Positions 1 through 8,182 of a stretch of 64,000 bases of DNA are shown piece by piece. The stretch is from an uncultured Prevotellaceae bacterium. Lineage in GTDB: Bacteria > Bacteroidota > Bacteroidia > Bacteroidales > Bacteroidaceae. The stretch spans positions 1-64,000 of the forward strand of contig CAMJQA010000011.1 of the NCBI GenBank assembly GCA_946407895.1. Direction: 5' to 3'. Position 1 is the first letter of the stretch; every line of letters starts with the position of its first letter. The notes beneath the pieces are model-generated. The model saw only the letters and a list, made by a program, of their open reading frames with translations, was not told the DNA's origin and searched no databases. Position numbers and translations under genes: made by a program.

Positions 1-1
1 T

Positions 2-871
2 GAACTGGAAATAGAAATTGTCGGTGCCGACCGCGACATCAAGCGGTTCGACCTCTTTCCGTCTGCACACCTCAGTTATGAGACAAAGGAAGCCGGTACG
101 TTCAATGCGGGATATTCCTACCGTACGAACCGGCCTGGTATATGGACATTGGAACCATACATCACCTACGAAGACTATTATACCAAGAAGAAAGGTAATC
201 CCGATATACGGCCCGAGTATGCCCATTCTGCCGAAGTGGGATGGTTCTATCCCCTGAAGAGGGGACAAAGCCTCTCGGCCACAGCCTATTACCGATACCG
301 GCGCGATATAAGCGACTGGGTACGTCGCCCGTACGAACCAGGTGTCACCCTGGACTCGATAGTCAATGCAGGTAATCAGCAGGAGTATGGGCTGGAAGCA
401 GCTGCCGCACTGAAACCTACCCGGTGGTGGAACTCCAACCTGGGAGGAAGTATATTCAACTATCGTTTTCACAGTCATAGTGTGGTCTGTACCGACAATG
501 ACGGATGGCAGTACCTCGTGAACTGGGCTAATATCTTCAGTGTGGCCCAGGCTACAAAACTGCAGTTCGACGCTCACATAGTAGGACCCAAGATACTTAC
601 ACAGGGTCGCGAGAAGGCATATTGCTATTTCGACCTGGCAGCCCGGCAGCAACTGGCTCATGGCAGGATGAGCATCTCGCTCGTTGCTCATGACATATTC
701 CATACAGCGCGTTATCATAATACGCGGCAGACGGCTGGCCTGACCTCTATTACACAGGTGCGACCTCGCTATCCGAACATCCTCCTTTCCGTAAGCTACA
801 ACTTCAACTCGTCTTCGCACAAGGCTAATGATGTAAGTAGCGGAGCTCTTTTTGAAGGGAAAGACTTCTAA
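2..871 (+). CDS. TonB-dependent receptor, C-terminal part (truncated by window start)
   Basis: The reading frame is open from the first bases of the window, so only the last 289 residues of a larger outer-membrane protein are visible. The segment alternates polar and aromatic strand-like stretches (YRTNRPGIWTLEPY, GNPDIRPEY, SATAYYRYRR, LLSVSYNFNSS), which is typical of the outer-membrane beta-barrel of Bacteroidota TonB receptors that carry a CarboxypepD-like N-terminus. NPDIRPEY is a recurrent motif in that barrel family. The plug domain, TonB box and signal peptide lie upstream and cannot be judged. The substrate is unknown. There is no SusD partner downstream, so this need not be a classical SusC. 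An ATG at 149 is internal and is not the true start. Confidence 0.85.
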   Translation, partial: ELEIEIVGADRDIKRFDLFPSAHLSYETKEAGTFNAGYSYRTNRPGIWTLEPYITYEDYYTKKKGNPDIRPEYAHSAEVGWFYPLKRGQSLSATAYYRYRRDISDWVRRPYEPGVTLDSIVNAGNQQEYGLEAAAALKPTRWWNSNLGGSIFNYRFHSHSVVCTDNDGWQYLVNWANIFSVAQATKLQFDAHIVGPKILTQGREKAYCYFDLAARQQLAHGRMSISLVAHDIFHTARYHNTRQTAGLTSITQVRPRYPNILLSVSYNFNSSSHKANDVSSGALFEGKDF

Positions 872-1203
872 GCATAGGCGGAGGCGAGCGCAGCTCAATT
901 ATGAACTCCTGGAGCAGCGAGCAGGGGGGCTAGGAGCAGCGAGCAGGGGCGCTAGCATTCCCCTCCCTTCTGAGGGGAGGGGTTGGGGTGGGGTAAACAC
1001 CCAGCTATAAAACCAATCATCACGATAGTTATTAGCTTAACTCCCTGCTTACCCCACCCCTGCCCCTCCCCTCATAGGGGCGGGGAATGGCTGGCGCGCA
1101 GCTCAATTATGAACTCCAGAAGCAACGAGCAAGGCGCAGCCTAATTATGAATTATGAATTATGAATTAAACAAAGAATTATGAATTATGAATTGTTAAAG
1201 AAG
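872..1203. repeat. Repeat-rich intergenic region (332 bp) with no gene
   Basis: This spacer holds two copies of the motif GGAGCAGCGAGCAGGGG (about 911-945), a degenerate third copy (about 1110-1130), a 41-bp imperfect inverted repeat (956-996 with 1049-1089) and two tracts of the 7-bp unit AATTATG (1143-1167 and 1176-1193). No coding potential was found. The same elements recur at several other intergenic sites in the window. Confidence 0.8.
956..1089. repeat. Imperfect inverted repeat, 41-bp arms
   Basis: The arm at 956-996 (C-rich, then GGGGAGGGG, then GGGGTGGGGTAA) pairs with 1049-1089 (TTACCCCACCCC, then CCCCTCCCC, then GGGGAATG), leaving a loop of about 52 bp. It lies between two plus-strand genes and could terminate the receptor transcript, but there is no clean T-run. 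It may equally be a remnant of a small non-coding mobile repeat. Confidence 0.7.
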
Positions 1204-2634
1204 ATGATGAAAAGAAACCTCCTCCTGTTTGCTGCAGCAGTTCTGCTCAGCGCTCAGACTTCTGCCCGGAAGATAAAAGTGGCATGTGTGGGAAACAGTA
1301 TAACCTACGGTGCCTTTATCCCCGACCGTGAGCGGTGGCACTATCCCGCACAGCTGCAAGCCTATTTGGGCGACGACTATGAAGTGCGTAACTTTGGTGT
1401 GAACGGCACCACGATGCTCCATACAGGTGACTACCCCTATGTGAAGACAAACGAGTACCGACAGGCACAGGAGTTCCAGCCCGATATCGTCCTTATCAAG
1501 CTGGGAACGAATGACAGCAAGGGCTGGAACTGGAATCATAAGTCCGATTTCATGACCGACTACCAGGCCTTCATCGATGTATTCCGTGCCCAGCCCTCGC
1601 ATCCGCGCATCATTCTGGTCACCCCCCTGCGATGCTTTATTCCTGCCGACGATCCAGGTATCAGCACAAAGATAATTGCCGAGGAAATACATCCGATGGT
1701 GGAAGAAATGGCCTATCGGAACGGACTGGACATCATCAATATGCTGAATGTGGTGCCCGATACGTGGGATCCCGCCCTGATGCCCGACAAACTGCACCCC
1801 TCGGCCAAAGGTGCCGGAGCAATGGCCCTGAAGATCTATAAGCACCTGACCGTGAAGACCGAGACAGCGTCTTCGGCCAGTGATTCCGAGCCATTCTATC
1901 GCCAGGGAGCCACACCTTTCAACTTCCACGGTTTTACGGGATATGACTTTCAGAGCGACGGTGTGGCCTGCAAGGTTGTAGAGCCGCGCGTAGTAGCCCA
2001 GGGTAGGCCCTGGATATGGCGTGCAAGATTCTGGGGCCACGAACCGCAGACAGACATAGACCTGCTGGAGCGTGGGTATCATGTGGCTTATTGCGACGTG
2101 GCTGACCTGTATGGCTCTCCCGCTGCCGTAAAGAGATGGGATGCGTTTTATAAGAAGATGACGAAGGCCGGTTTCGGCCGGAAGGTGGCACTGGAGGGTA
2201 TGAGCCGCGGCGGCCTGATTATTTATAACTGGGCTGCGCGTAATCCGAAGAAAGTGGCCTGCATCTATGCCGATGCGCCGGTTATGGACTTCAAGCAGTG
2301 GCCAATGTCTTTGCCAGGGAACGCTGGCGACACACAGAAACTGCTGAAGGCCTATGGTTTTGCCAGCGAGGATGAGGCCCGCGCCTGGCAGGGCAATCCG
2401 CTGGACCATGCCCGCACGATGGCCAAAGCCAGGATTCCCATACTGCATGTGGTGGGCGATGCCGACGAAGGTGTCCTATACAACCTAAACACAAAAATAT
2501 TCGAAGAAAGGATGAGCACACTGGGTGCACCAATACGGGTCATTCACAAGCCGGCTGTAGGGCATCATCCGCATTCCCTCAGCTGTCCGCAGCCCATTGT
2601 CGATTTCATCTTGCAGGCAATGAACCAGGAGTAG
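1204..2634 (+). CDS. Secreted two-domain esterase: SGNH hydrolase fused to an alpha/beta hydrolase
   Basis: A signal peptide (MMKRNLLLFAAAVLLSAQTSA) leads into an SGNH/GDSL domain of about 200 residues. Block I is GNSITYG (Ser about 32), the Asn block is GTND (about 103) and block V is DKLHPS (Asp about 195, His about 198). From about residue 235 a second domain follows with an alpha/beta hydrolase nucleophile elbow GMSRGG (Ser about 334), an acid region GDADEG and a His region GHHPHS. Each domain therefore keeps a plausible catalytic set. Such pairs typically remove acyl groups from plant or host glycans; the substrate here is inferred only. An in-frame ATG at 1180 lies inside the AATTATG tract and would add a non-signal-like extension, so 1204 is preferred. 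Confidence 0.85.
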   Translation: MMKRNLLLFAAAVLLSAQTSARKIKVACVGNSITYGAFIPDRERWHYPAQLQAYLGDDYEVRNFGVNGTTMLHTGDYPYVKTNEYRQAQEFQPDIVLIKLGTNDSKGWNWNHKSDFMTDYQAFIDVFRAQPSHPRIILVTPLRCFIPADDPGISTKIIAEEIHPMVEEMAYRNGLDIINMLNVVPDTWDPALMPDKLHPSAKGAGAMALKIYKHLTVKTETASSASDSEPFYRQGATPFNFHGFTGYDFQSDGVACKVVEPRVVAQGRPWIWRARFWGHEPQTDIDLLERGYHVAYCDVADLYGSPAAVKRWDAFYKKMTKAGFGRKVALEGMSRGGLIIYNWAARNPKKVACIYADAPVMDFKQWPMSLPGNAGDTQKLLKAYGFASEDEARAWQGNPLDHARTMAKARIPILHVVGDADEGVLYNLNTKIFEERMSTLGAPIRVIHKPAVGHHPHSLSCPQPIVDFILQAMNQE

Positions 2635-2661
2635 AGTAAAAAAAAGGAAACTAATCTATAA

Positions 2662-2744
2662 TTTCTCTATAAAACCTCTATAAAGTCTCTATAAAACCTC
2701 TATCCCCTATAGCATAGAGACTTTATAGAGGTTTTATAGAGAAA
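2662..2744. terminator. Bidirectional hairpin between convergent genes (31-bp perfect arms)
   Basis: 2662-2692 is the exact reverse complement of 2714-2744, with a 21-nt loop. The arms are AT-rich and carry an internal direct duplication of CTCTATAAAACCTCTAT. The hairpin lies between the esterase (ending 2634) and the minus-strand GH106 gene (ending 2898), so it probably terminates both. Nothing else is visible in 2745-2897. Confidence 0.75.
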
Positions 2745-2897
2745 CGGTAGAGAAGATATAAGGAATCTGAGAACACTTTAACCAACCGTGGCCTTCAATG
2801 GCCCGGGCTTATGTGTACCGACCATCCTCGACGCAGTCCAGTCGTAAAAGAGGATAATCATCAGTCGGCGGAATTGTGCCATATATCCCAAGGTTCC

Positions 2898-5705
2898 TCA
2901 GTAGAGTAGGACAGAGCCTCTGATTCCCACTGGTGCTGTCTTTTGCCCACGAGTCCATCCCTGTGCCACCGAGTTGTCCCGGAGCGACTTGACGTAGTTG
3001 CCCAGAGTGGTGGTGCAGCGCAGTACGATGACATTCTCTCCGCTGTGAAGTCTGCCTCGTATGTCCCACAGCCTTTTACCATACCATTTGCGTCCCAGGC
3101 TTGAGCCGTTCAGGATGAGCTCCACCACGTTTCCACCGGCCTCTTCTGCACTGAGTAGCGAGTAGTCCTGTGGGTTGCCGATGTCTATGCGTTTTGTATA
3201 TTCGATATTTCCGGCAAAGGTCTGGGCCATCGGCTGCCGATTCAGGTCGGCCGGCGTTTCAAGGCTCAGGTTGTACGTCTGGCCGGAGAGGGAGTTTGTA
3301 AGCCTTGCATTCCAGTCTCCTTCCAGTCTTCGGCCAGGACCCTCCGGTGTGGGCATGGGGCGATATGGTTCGCCCTCCGTCTCGTAGTCGAATACCAGCA
3401 GGCGGCTCTCCAGCGGGCCCAGTCGCAGTTGAAGTCCGTCTTGCCATTCTCCAAGGTGGTATCGGCAGCCCGTCTCTGCGTCCCATACCCAGGCCTGCTT
3501 TTCGCTTTCCATGCCGGGGAAGCGCAGTGTCTGCTCGGTAGCCTCTGTGGCGCTGTAGTTCACGATGAAGAAAACATCTTCCTGGGCCCCTTTGTAGTGA
3601 TTCTGACTCAGGAACTGGTTGGGCTGGCTGAATGAAATGTCCTGGCGCAAGCTCTGTTCCTGCAAGATGCGGAGCCACCAGCCCAACATCGGTTGGCCCT
3701 GGGGCGGCTCTACCCGGACAAAGCCCTGTGGGTACTTCTTCTCCAGGCCTTTCATAACCTTCTGCACGGCTGCATCGTTTCGTGCGGCACGGGAAAGGCC
3801 GTGACCCTTCCATGGTGCCTGGCCGATGCAGATGACGCGTCCGCCAGACGAGACGAAGCTGTGCAGTCTTCGTGCGGCCAAGGGGGAGAGGCTCTCAGCA
3901 TCGGCCAGCAGAAGTGTGCCCCATTCCCGGCTGCCGTAGCTCAGCCGCCCTTTCTTGATGCGTCCGTGTTCCAGGATTTCCTCGCTGATGTAGTCACAGT
4001 TGCAGCCCGATTGGTGAACAGCCTCCCAAAGGTTGTAGGCATAGGCCGGATACAGATGATCGGGGAAAGGGTCGCGCTGGGCTCCCAGCTTCGACCACAG
4101 GTCCTCGAAGGCTGGCAGTATGGCTATGTCGGCCTGCATGCAGACGTTCTGGAAGAGGGCCGAGAGGCGTGCCTTGTAGTCCATCCACATCCTCACATGG
4201 GGCCACCAGGTGTTACGCTCGTTGAAGTAGCAGCCATATCGTACCCAGCCCGGGAAGGGTGTCTCGACCGGATTGTAGTTGAAGCCGTGCAGGATAGACT
4301 GGTTCACGCCCGAGAGATTGCTCATGTCGCCTGTCACCTTCAGGTTGTCCATCGAGGCGAAGAAGACCATATCCGTGTTCGTCTGTTCCTCGCAGCTCAC
4401 TATGTTGTTTCCCGCCAGGAAGGAGCCCGAGGCCACCATCTTGTTGTTTAGCGAGTAGCCCCGCGCCCACATGGAGTTTTCCGGAAACTCGCGGCCAGAG
4501 CTGGCCCTCATCCACGATTCGCATTCGGGTATGTCCAGCAGCATGCTCGACTCTACGGGATGCAGTCCCCGTCCATAGGCCTGTATGCGCGATTTCAGTC
4601 CGTTCTGCCTGCACCATTCATTGAAGGGCTCCAGGAAACCCTCCCTGAACAGTTCGCGCATCGTGCGTTCGAAGTCATTGCGCACTCGCTCCACCAGGTC
4701 GGCCGATTCAGCGTCCAGTTCCATCTCCGAACCGTATCGTTCGCCGATGGGGTTTCCCATGGGCCCCACTTTATATATGATATAGGGCAGATAGGGCGAG
4801 ATGTCGTATCCTCGCCTCCTGGCAAATTCCGCCCGCATATTGTCGTCCCAGTTCGAGCCCTCTGTCTCGAAGCTGTCGCAGAAGGCCGCTCTCAGATACG
4901 ATCCCATGCCTCCCAGCACAGGGCTCAGGGCTGTGGAGAGGCGCTCCAGGTAGTTCCGTACGGCGGCTCCATCGTAGTGGTTCAGCACGGGCCCCTGGGC
5001 GCCGGGCGCACCGTTTATGACGGCCATAAAGCCATTCAGCTTCACGAAGCAATACAGTACATAGTCCTGGTCTCCGGGGGCTGTTATGCTGATGCGCTCC
5101 TCTCCCACCTGCCCGTCCAGGTTCTTGCCCTCGGTGAAATGGCTGATGTGCTTGGGCATCAGACGCAGATAGAGCAGTTCCTTCGACGGATTCGGATAGG
5201 GCGAGCAGATGGGCGGGTTCACACGCGACAGGATTTCCTCTCTCCCCATCTCGAACCTACTTCCTGCCGCCACATCGAATGTTTCTATCGTGAGCAGTTG
5301 CAGCTGCTGTTCGCGCGGCAGGTGTTCCGATCCGAAGGGCCAGCCCGACCCTACGATCATATCGCATACCATTCCCCGTTCGCGGCATCCGTCCACAGCG
5401 GTCTTTACCATCTGGCACCACTCTGGGCTGCACCATTCCAGGGTGCGCAGCCCTATGCTGTCGCCGCCCGGGAAGGCTATGGGGTTGATTTCTACGCCAC
5501 CTATCCCGGCCGCCTTCATTACGTCCAGTTCGCGCAGTATCTCATGCGCCGTCACCTTGTCGCCGTTCCACCACCAGCGCACCTGCGGGCGGTACTTCAT
5601 TTCCGGGTTGCTGAAGGTCCGGAACAGTTCGGATTCGGCCATCACACCCTGCAGCGGGCACAGGATGGCTATCAGCAGAAGCAATCTTTTCATATCCATT
5701 CTCAT
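2898..5705 (-). CDS. GH106-type alpha-L-rhamnosidase, secreted
   Basis: This 935-residue protein starts with a signal peptide (MKRLLLLIAILCPLQGVMA). It then has the opening typical of GH106: RWWWNGDKVT, a mixed segment ending GIGGVEINP, and VGSGWPFGSEHL. GH106 enzymes release alpha-L-rhamnose from pectic side chains and glycosides. The last 150 residues form a jelly-roll-like carbohydrate-binding region (AQTFAGNIEYTKRID ... LILNGSSLGRKWYG). The start ATG at 5705 overlaps the stop of the upstream gene as ATGA, which indicates translational coupling; an ATG at 5693 would give a tighter signal peptide. Substrate details are inference. Confidence 0.85.
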   Translation of the reverse strand: MRMDMKRLLLLIAILCPLQGVMAESELFRTFSNPEMKYRPQVRWWWNGDKVTAHEILRELDVMKAAGIGGVEINPIAFPGGDSIGLRTLEWCSPEWCQMVKTAVDGCRERGMVCDMIVGSGWPFGSEHLPREQQLQLLTIETFDVAAGSRFEMGREEILSRVNPPICSPYPNPSKELLYLRLMPKHISHFTEGKNLDGQVGEERISITAPGDQDYVLYCFVKLNGFMAVINGAPGAQGPVLNHYDGAAVRNYLERLSTALSPVLGGMGSYLRAAFCDSFETEGSNWDDNMRAEFARRRGYDISPYLPYIIYKVGPMGNPIGERYGSEMELDAESADLVERVRNDFERTMRELFREGFLEPFNEWCRQNGLKSRIQAYGRGLHPVESSMLLDIPECESWMRASSGREFPENSMWARGYSLNNKMVASGSFLAGNNIVSCEEQTNTDMVFFASMDNLKVTGDMSNLSGVNQSILHGFNYNPVETPFPGWVRYGCYFNERNTWWPHVRMWMDYKARLSALFQNVCMQADIAILPAFEDLWSKLGAQRDPFPDHLYPAYAYNLWEAVHQSGCNCDYISEEILEHGRIKKGRLSYGSREWGTLLLADAESLSPLAARRLHSFVSSGGRVICIGQAPWKGHGLSRAARNDAAVQKVMKGLEKKYPQGFVRVEPPQGQPMLGWWLRILQEQSLRQDISFSQPNQFLSQNHYKGAQEDVFFIVNYSATEATEQTLRFPGMESEKQAWVWDAETGCRYHLGEWQDGLQLRLGPLESRLLVFDYETEGEPYRPMPTPEGPGRRLEGDWNARLTNSLSGQTYNLSLETPADLNRQPMAQTFAGNIEYTKRIDIGNPQDYSLLSAEEAGGNVVELILNGSSLGRKWYGKRLWDIRGRLHSGENVIVLRCTTTLGNYVKSLRDNSVAQGWTRGQKTAPVGIRGSVLLY

Positions 5706-8035
5706 TTGTCTTGTATCTTGTATTCTACCACTATCTTCCGGGCTGAGCTCTCTATGGCCGGCAGCCCGTCGTTGTTACTGTTCAGGGCACCTTCTACCGT
5801 CTTCAGCGAATTGACAGGGAAGGCCTTCCCATTCAGCCTCAGTCCGCTTTCTGTCGGCGGCACGGCTACCAGACAGGGGCGCCCGGTTGAGTTACGGACC
5901 TCTATGCGCATCGTGTCTCCATTCCTCCGGGCCTTCATCCCTACGGTTCCGTTGCAGACGGGTACGTCGCATTCCACCCATTCCAGGTGTCCCAGCTGGG
6001 GATGTATCAGTATCTTCTTCCATCCCACCCCGGCCGGAGAGATGCCAGCCACGTACTGCGACAGGAGGGTAAGCGGTCCGCCGCTCCATCCGTGATTGAT
6101 GCTGCCGCCGTTCGTGGTCCAGTGTTCCCACAGGGTGGTGGTCTGCGCATCTACCATCTCGGCATACCGCTGCTTCATTCGGGTCAGCCCGCCCTCTATG
6201 TCGTTCCGCACAAAGAAGGACTCCAGCACGTATTTCTCCATGTATGGCGAGGCATAGTGCGGTTCCCTCATATATTCGGCAATCTGTTCGGTCTGCTGGG
6301 GCGAGGGTATTCCAGCCAGTATCGAGAGCCCGTTTCCCCGGTCGTCTGCCGGCCCCTCGTAGTTCGGGCTGCGCAGGGTGTGGCCTGCCCATAGATGCTG
6401 GCGGGCAGATGTCCGGATGCCCTGGAGCAGGGAGTCGCAATGCTGGGAATATGGTTCATCGCCCACGGTCAGAGCCATCTGTGCGGCGGCCTCCAGTGCC
6501 AGGCAGAACCAGGCATTGTCCAGCAGCCCTACATCGACGTGCTCGCCCCAGTCGGGCCAGTCCCATCCCCCGGCTCGGTGAACCACCAGCCCCCTTTCGT
6601 CCAGTTGCCATAGGGCCAGGTACTTCTTTACGGCCGGATAGGCATGCTCCAGGGTGACGCGGTCGCCCGTATAGTAGTAGTATGTCCAGAAGCCGTACTT
6701 TCCTATGCTGGCCAGCATCTGCAGGGGCAGTTCCGCATCCCACGAACCGGCTGGAACGGGCGAGTAGAGCGTACCGTCGGGCTTCTGCCAGTCCACCAGG
6801 TTGTCGATGGCTTTCTTGATGAGGTTTGCCCCCTTCTGGTCGCACGAGTACAGAATCTCGCCCAGCACAATGGCCGCATCGCCCCACCACTGCGAGCGTT
6901 CGCGGTCGGGGTCCTGGATGCAGTCGCGCATGTTCAGGTTCATGGTGCAGAGGGATTTCTGCCAGAGCCTGTCGTAGAAGTCGTCGCTGCACTGGAAACG
7001 TCCCAGGTGGCGGGTATCGTAGGCCGTCTCGCGGTATCCCACCTCGAGCACCTCTACGTCCTTCGGGCAGGAGTAGATCACCGCATGCCCGTTCAGGTAG
7101 CAGGGCAGTTCGAATTCCTGCGTGCCTTCCCGGGTGATGTATTCGCCCCTGACGCAGTATTCCCCTCCTATGCAGTAGTTGTCGCTTCGCAGGTCTATCA
7201 TCCTACCCGCCTGGGCCCGCACCTTTATCCAGGGCGTTACGGAAATGTTGCGGGGCAGCCGGCCCGTTACGTACAGCAGGCTGTCTCCCTGCTCCTGCTG
7301 CTCCACTGCTTCGTAGGCCTTTACTCCGCTGTCCTTCCAGTTCGGGATGGGGCGGGGGTACAGGGCGTTCCAGGGTTCGCACGGATAGAGCCCCATCTCC
7401 AGTGATGGTTTCCAGGCCGAGTCGTCAAATTCCGGGCGCATCCATCCCTGCGGTTCCAGCCGGGCATCGAAGCGTACGTTGCTTTCGGGCAGGCGGAAGT
7501 TGGGCTTGGGGTCTCCCGTATCGCCGAACGAGGGGTGCAGGGCGGCCTTCCAGGTCGAGTCCGATACCACCCGCATCTTCCTGCCTCGAATATCGGCTAT
7601 CAGTCCGCACCGGCCACTGTTCTTGTGGCAGAAACCGTCGCGCCCCCAGTACCATACCAGTACGGCTATCGTATTCTTCCCCTTGCTCAGGTAGGGCCCT
7701 ATCTCTACCGAGTCGTAATACGTATCCTGGGGATTCGGCCCACGCTTCAGCCCACCTTCGAAGACGGCCAGCCGTCCGTTCACCCACAGCCAGTACTTCG
7801 AATCCACGGCTATGTGGATTATAGCCTCTTTCTCTTTTCCCGTGCAGTCGAACTCCTTCCGGAAGCAGACCCATTGGTTTGTGCGTCCGTGGTCCATCTC
7901 GGCCGAAATCCATCGGCAGTCTTCGAAGGGCGGCTCTCCGCCCCCGAGCATAGAGACACTTCCTCCATCATCCCTCCGCTGCTGGCACGAGCCGAGCAGA
8001 AGCAGGGCTATTATAGTCAAAAGTTTAAAGTTCAT
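5702..8035 (-). CDS. GH78-family alpha-L-rhamnosidase-like lipoprotein
   Basis: The N-terminus MNFKLLTIIALLLLGSC is a lipoprotein signal with Cys17. Residues of about 40-330 are beta-rich modules (VDSKYWLWVNGR is the usual GH78 N-terminal sandwich), followed by an (alpha/alpha)6 barrel. The catalytic stretch DPDRERSQWWGD (Glu379, Asp386) and TLWEHW (Glu637) match the acidic residues expected in GH78. The family cleaves terminal alpha-L-rhamnose. The gene overlaps the GH106 gene by 4 bp and probably shares its transcript. The lipid anchor suggests action at the cell surface or on the periplasmic face. Confidence 0.87.
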   Translation of the reverse strand: MNFKLLTIIALLLLGSCQQRRDDGGSVSMLGGGEPPFEDCRWISAEMDHGRTNQWVCFRKEFDCTGKEKEAIIHIAVDSKYWLWVNGRLAVFEGGLKRGPNPQDTYYDSVEIGPYLSKGKNTIAVLVWYWGRDGFCHKNSGRCGLIADIRGRKMRVVSDSTWKAALHPSFGDTGDPKPNFRLPESNVRFDARLEPQGWMRPEFDDSAWKPSLEMGLYPCEPWNALYPRPIPNWKDSGVKAYEAVEQQEQGDSLLYVTGRLPRNISVTPWIKVRAQAGRMIDLRSDNYCIGGEYCVRGEYITREGTQEFELPCYLNGHAVIYSCPKDVEVLEVGYRETAYDTRHLGRFQCSDDFYDRLWQKSLCTMNLNMRDCIQDPDRERSQWWGDAAIVLGEILYSCDQKGANLIKKAIDNLVDWQKPDGTLYSPVPAGSWDAELPLQMLASIGKYGFWTYYYYTGDRVTLEHAYPAVKKYLALWQLDERGLVVHRAGGWDWPDWGEHVDVGLLDNAWFCLALEAAAQMALTVGDEPYSQHCDSLLQGIRTSARQHLWAGHTLRSPNYEGPADDRGNGLSILAGIPSPQQTEQIAEYMREPHYASPYMEKYVLESFFVRNDIEGGLTRMKQRYAEMVDAQTTTLWEHWTTNGGSINHGWSGGPLTLLSQYVAGISPAGVGWKKILIHPQLGHLEWVECDVPVCNGTVGMKARRNGDTMRIEVRNSTGRPCLVAVPPTESGLRLNGKAFPVNSLKTVEGALNSNNDGLPAIESSARKIVVEYKIQDK

Positions 8036-8182
8036 AGTTCAAAAGTTCAAAAGTTTAAAAGGTTCAAAAGGTTCAAAAGGTTCAACTTTTGGAGCAGCGA
8101 GAGCCATCGGAAGCTTGCTTGCGAATGGCCGAGTCGTGACAAAAAGTCGACCGAAGTTCAAAAGGTTCAAGAGCCCTCCGGG
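8036..8182. repeat. Intergenic composite repeat in the rhamnosidase cluster
   Basis: The 147-bp gap holds tandem TTCAAAAGG units (about 8038-8085, also 8157-8169) and a block reading TTGGAGCAGCGAGAGCCATCG, then CTTGCTTGCGAATGGC, then GCCGAGTCGTGAC and GTCGACCGAAG. The same blocks recur around 24741-24860, 35090-35260 and 54832-54919. No gene is present. Confidence 0.75.

Noticed and set aside
1195-2448. Long minus-strand frame (417 codons) opposite the esterase
   Set aside because: The plus-strand frame has a signal peptide and two sets of catalytic motifs; the opposite frame has no recognisable domain and odd composition.
4560-6095. Long plus-strand frame (511 codons) over the GH106/GH78 junction
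   Set aside because: It is antisense to two clear glycosidase genes, spans their overlap and is rich in His, Arg and Val as expected of a shadow frame.
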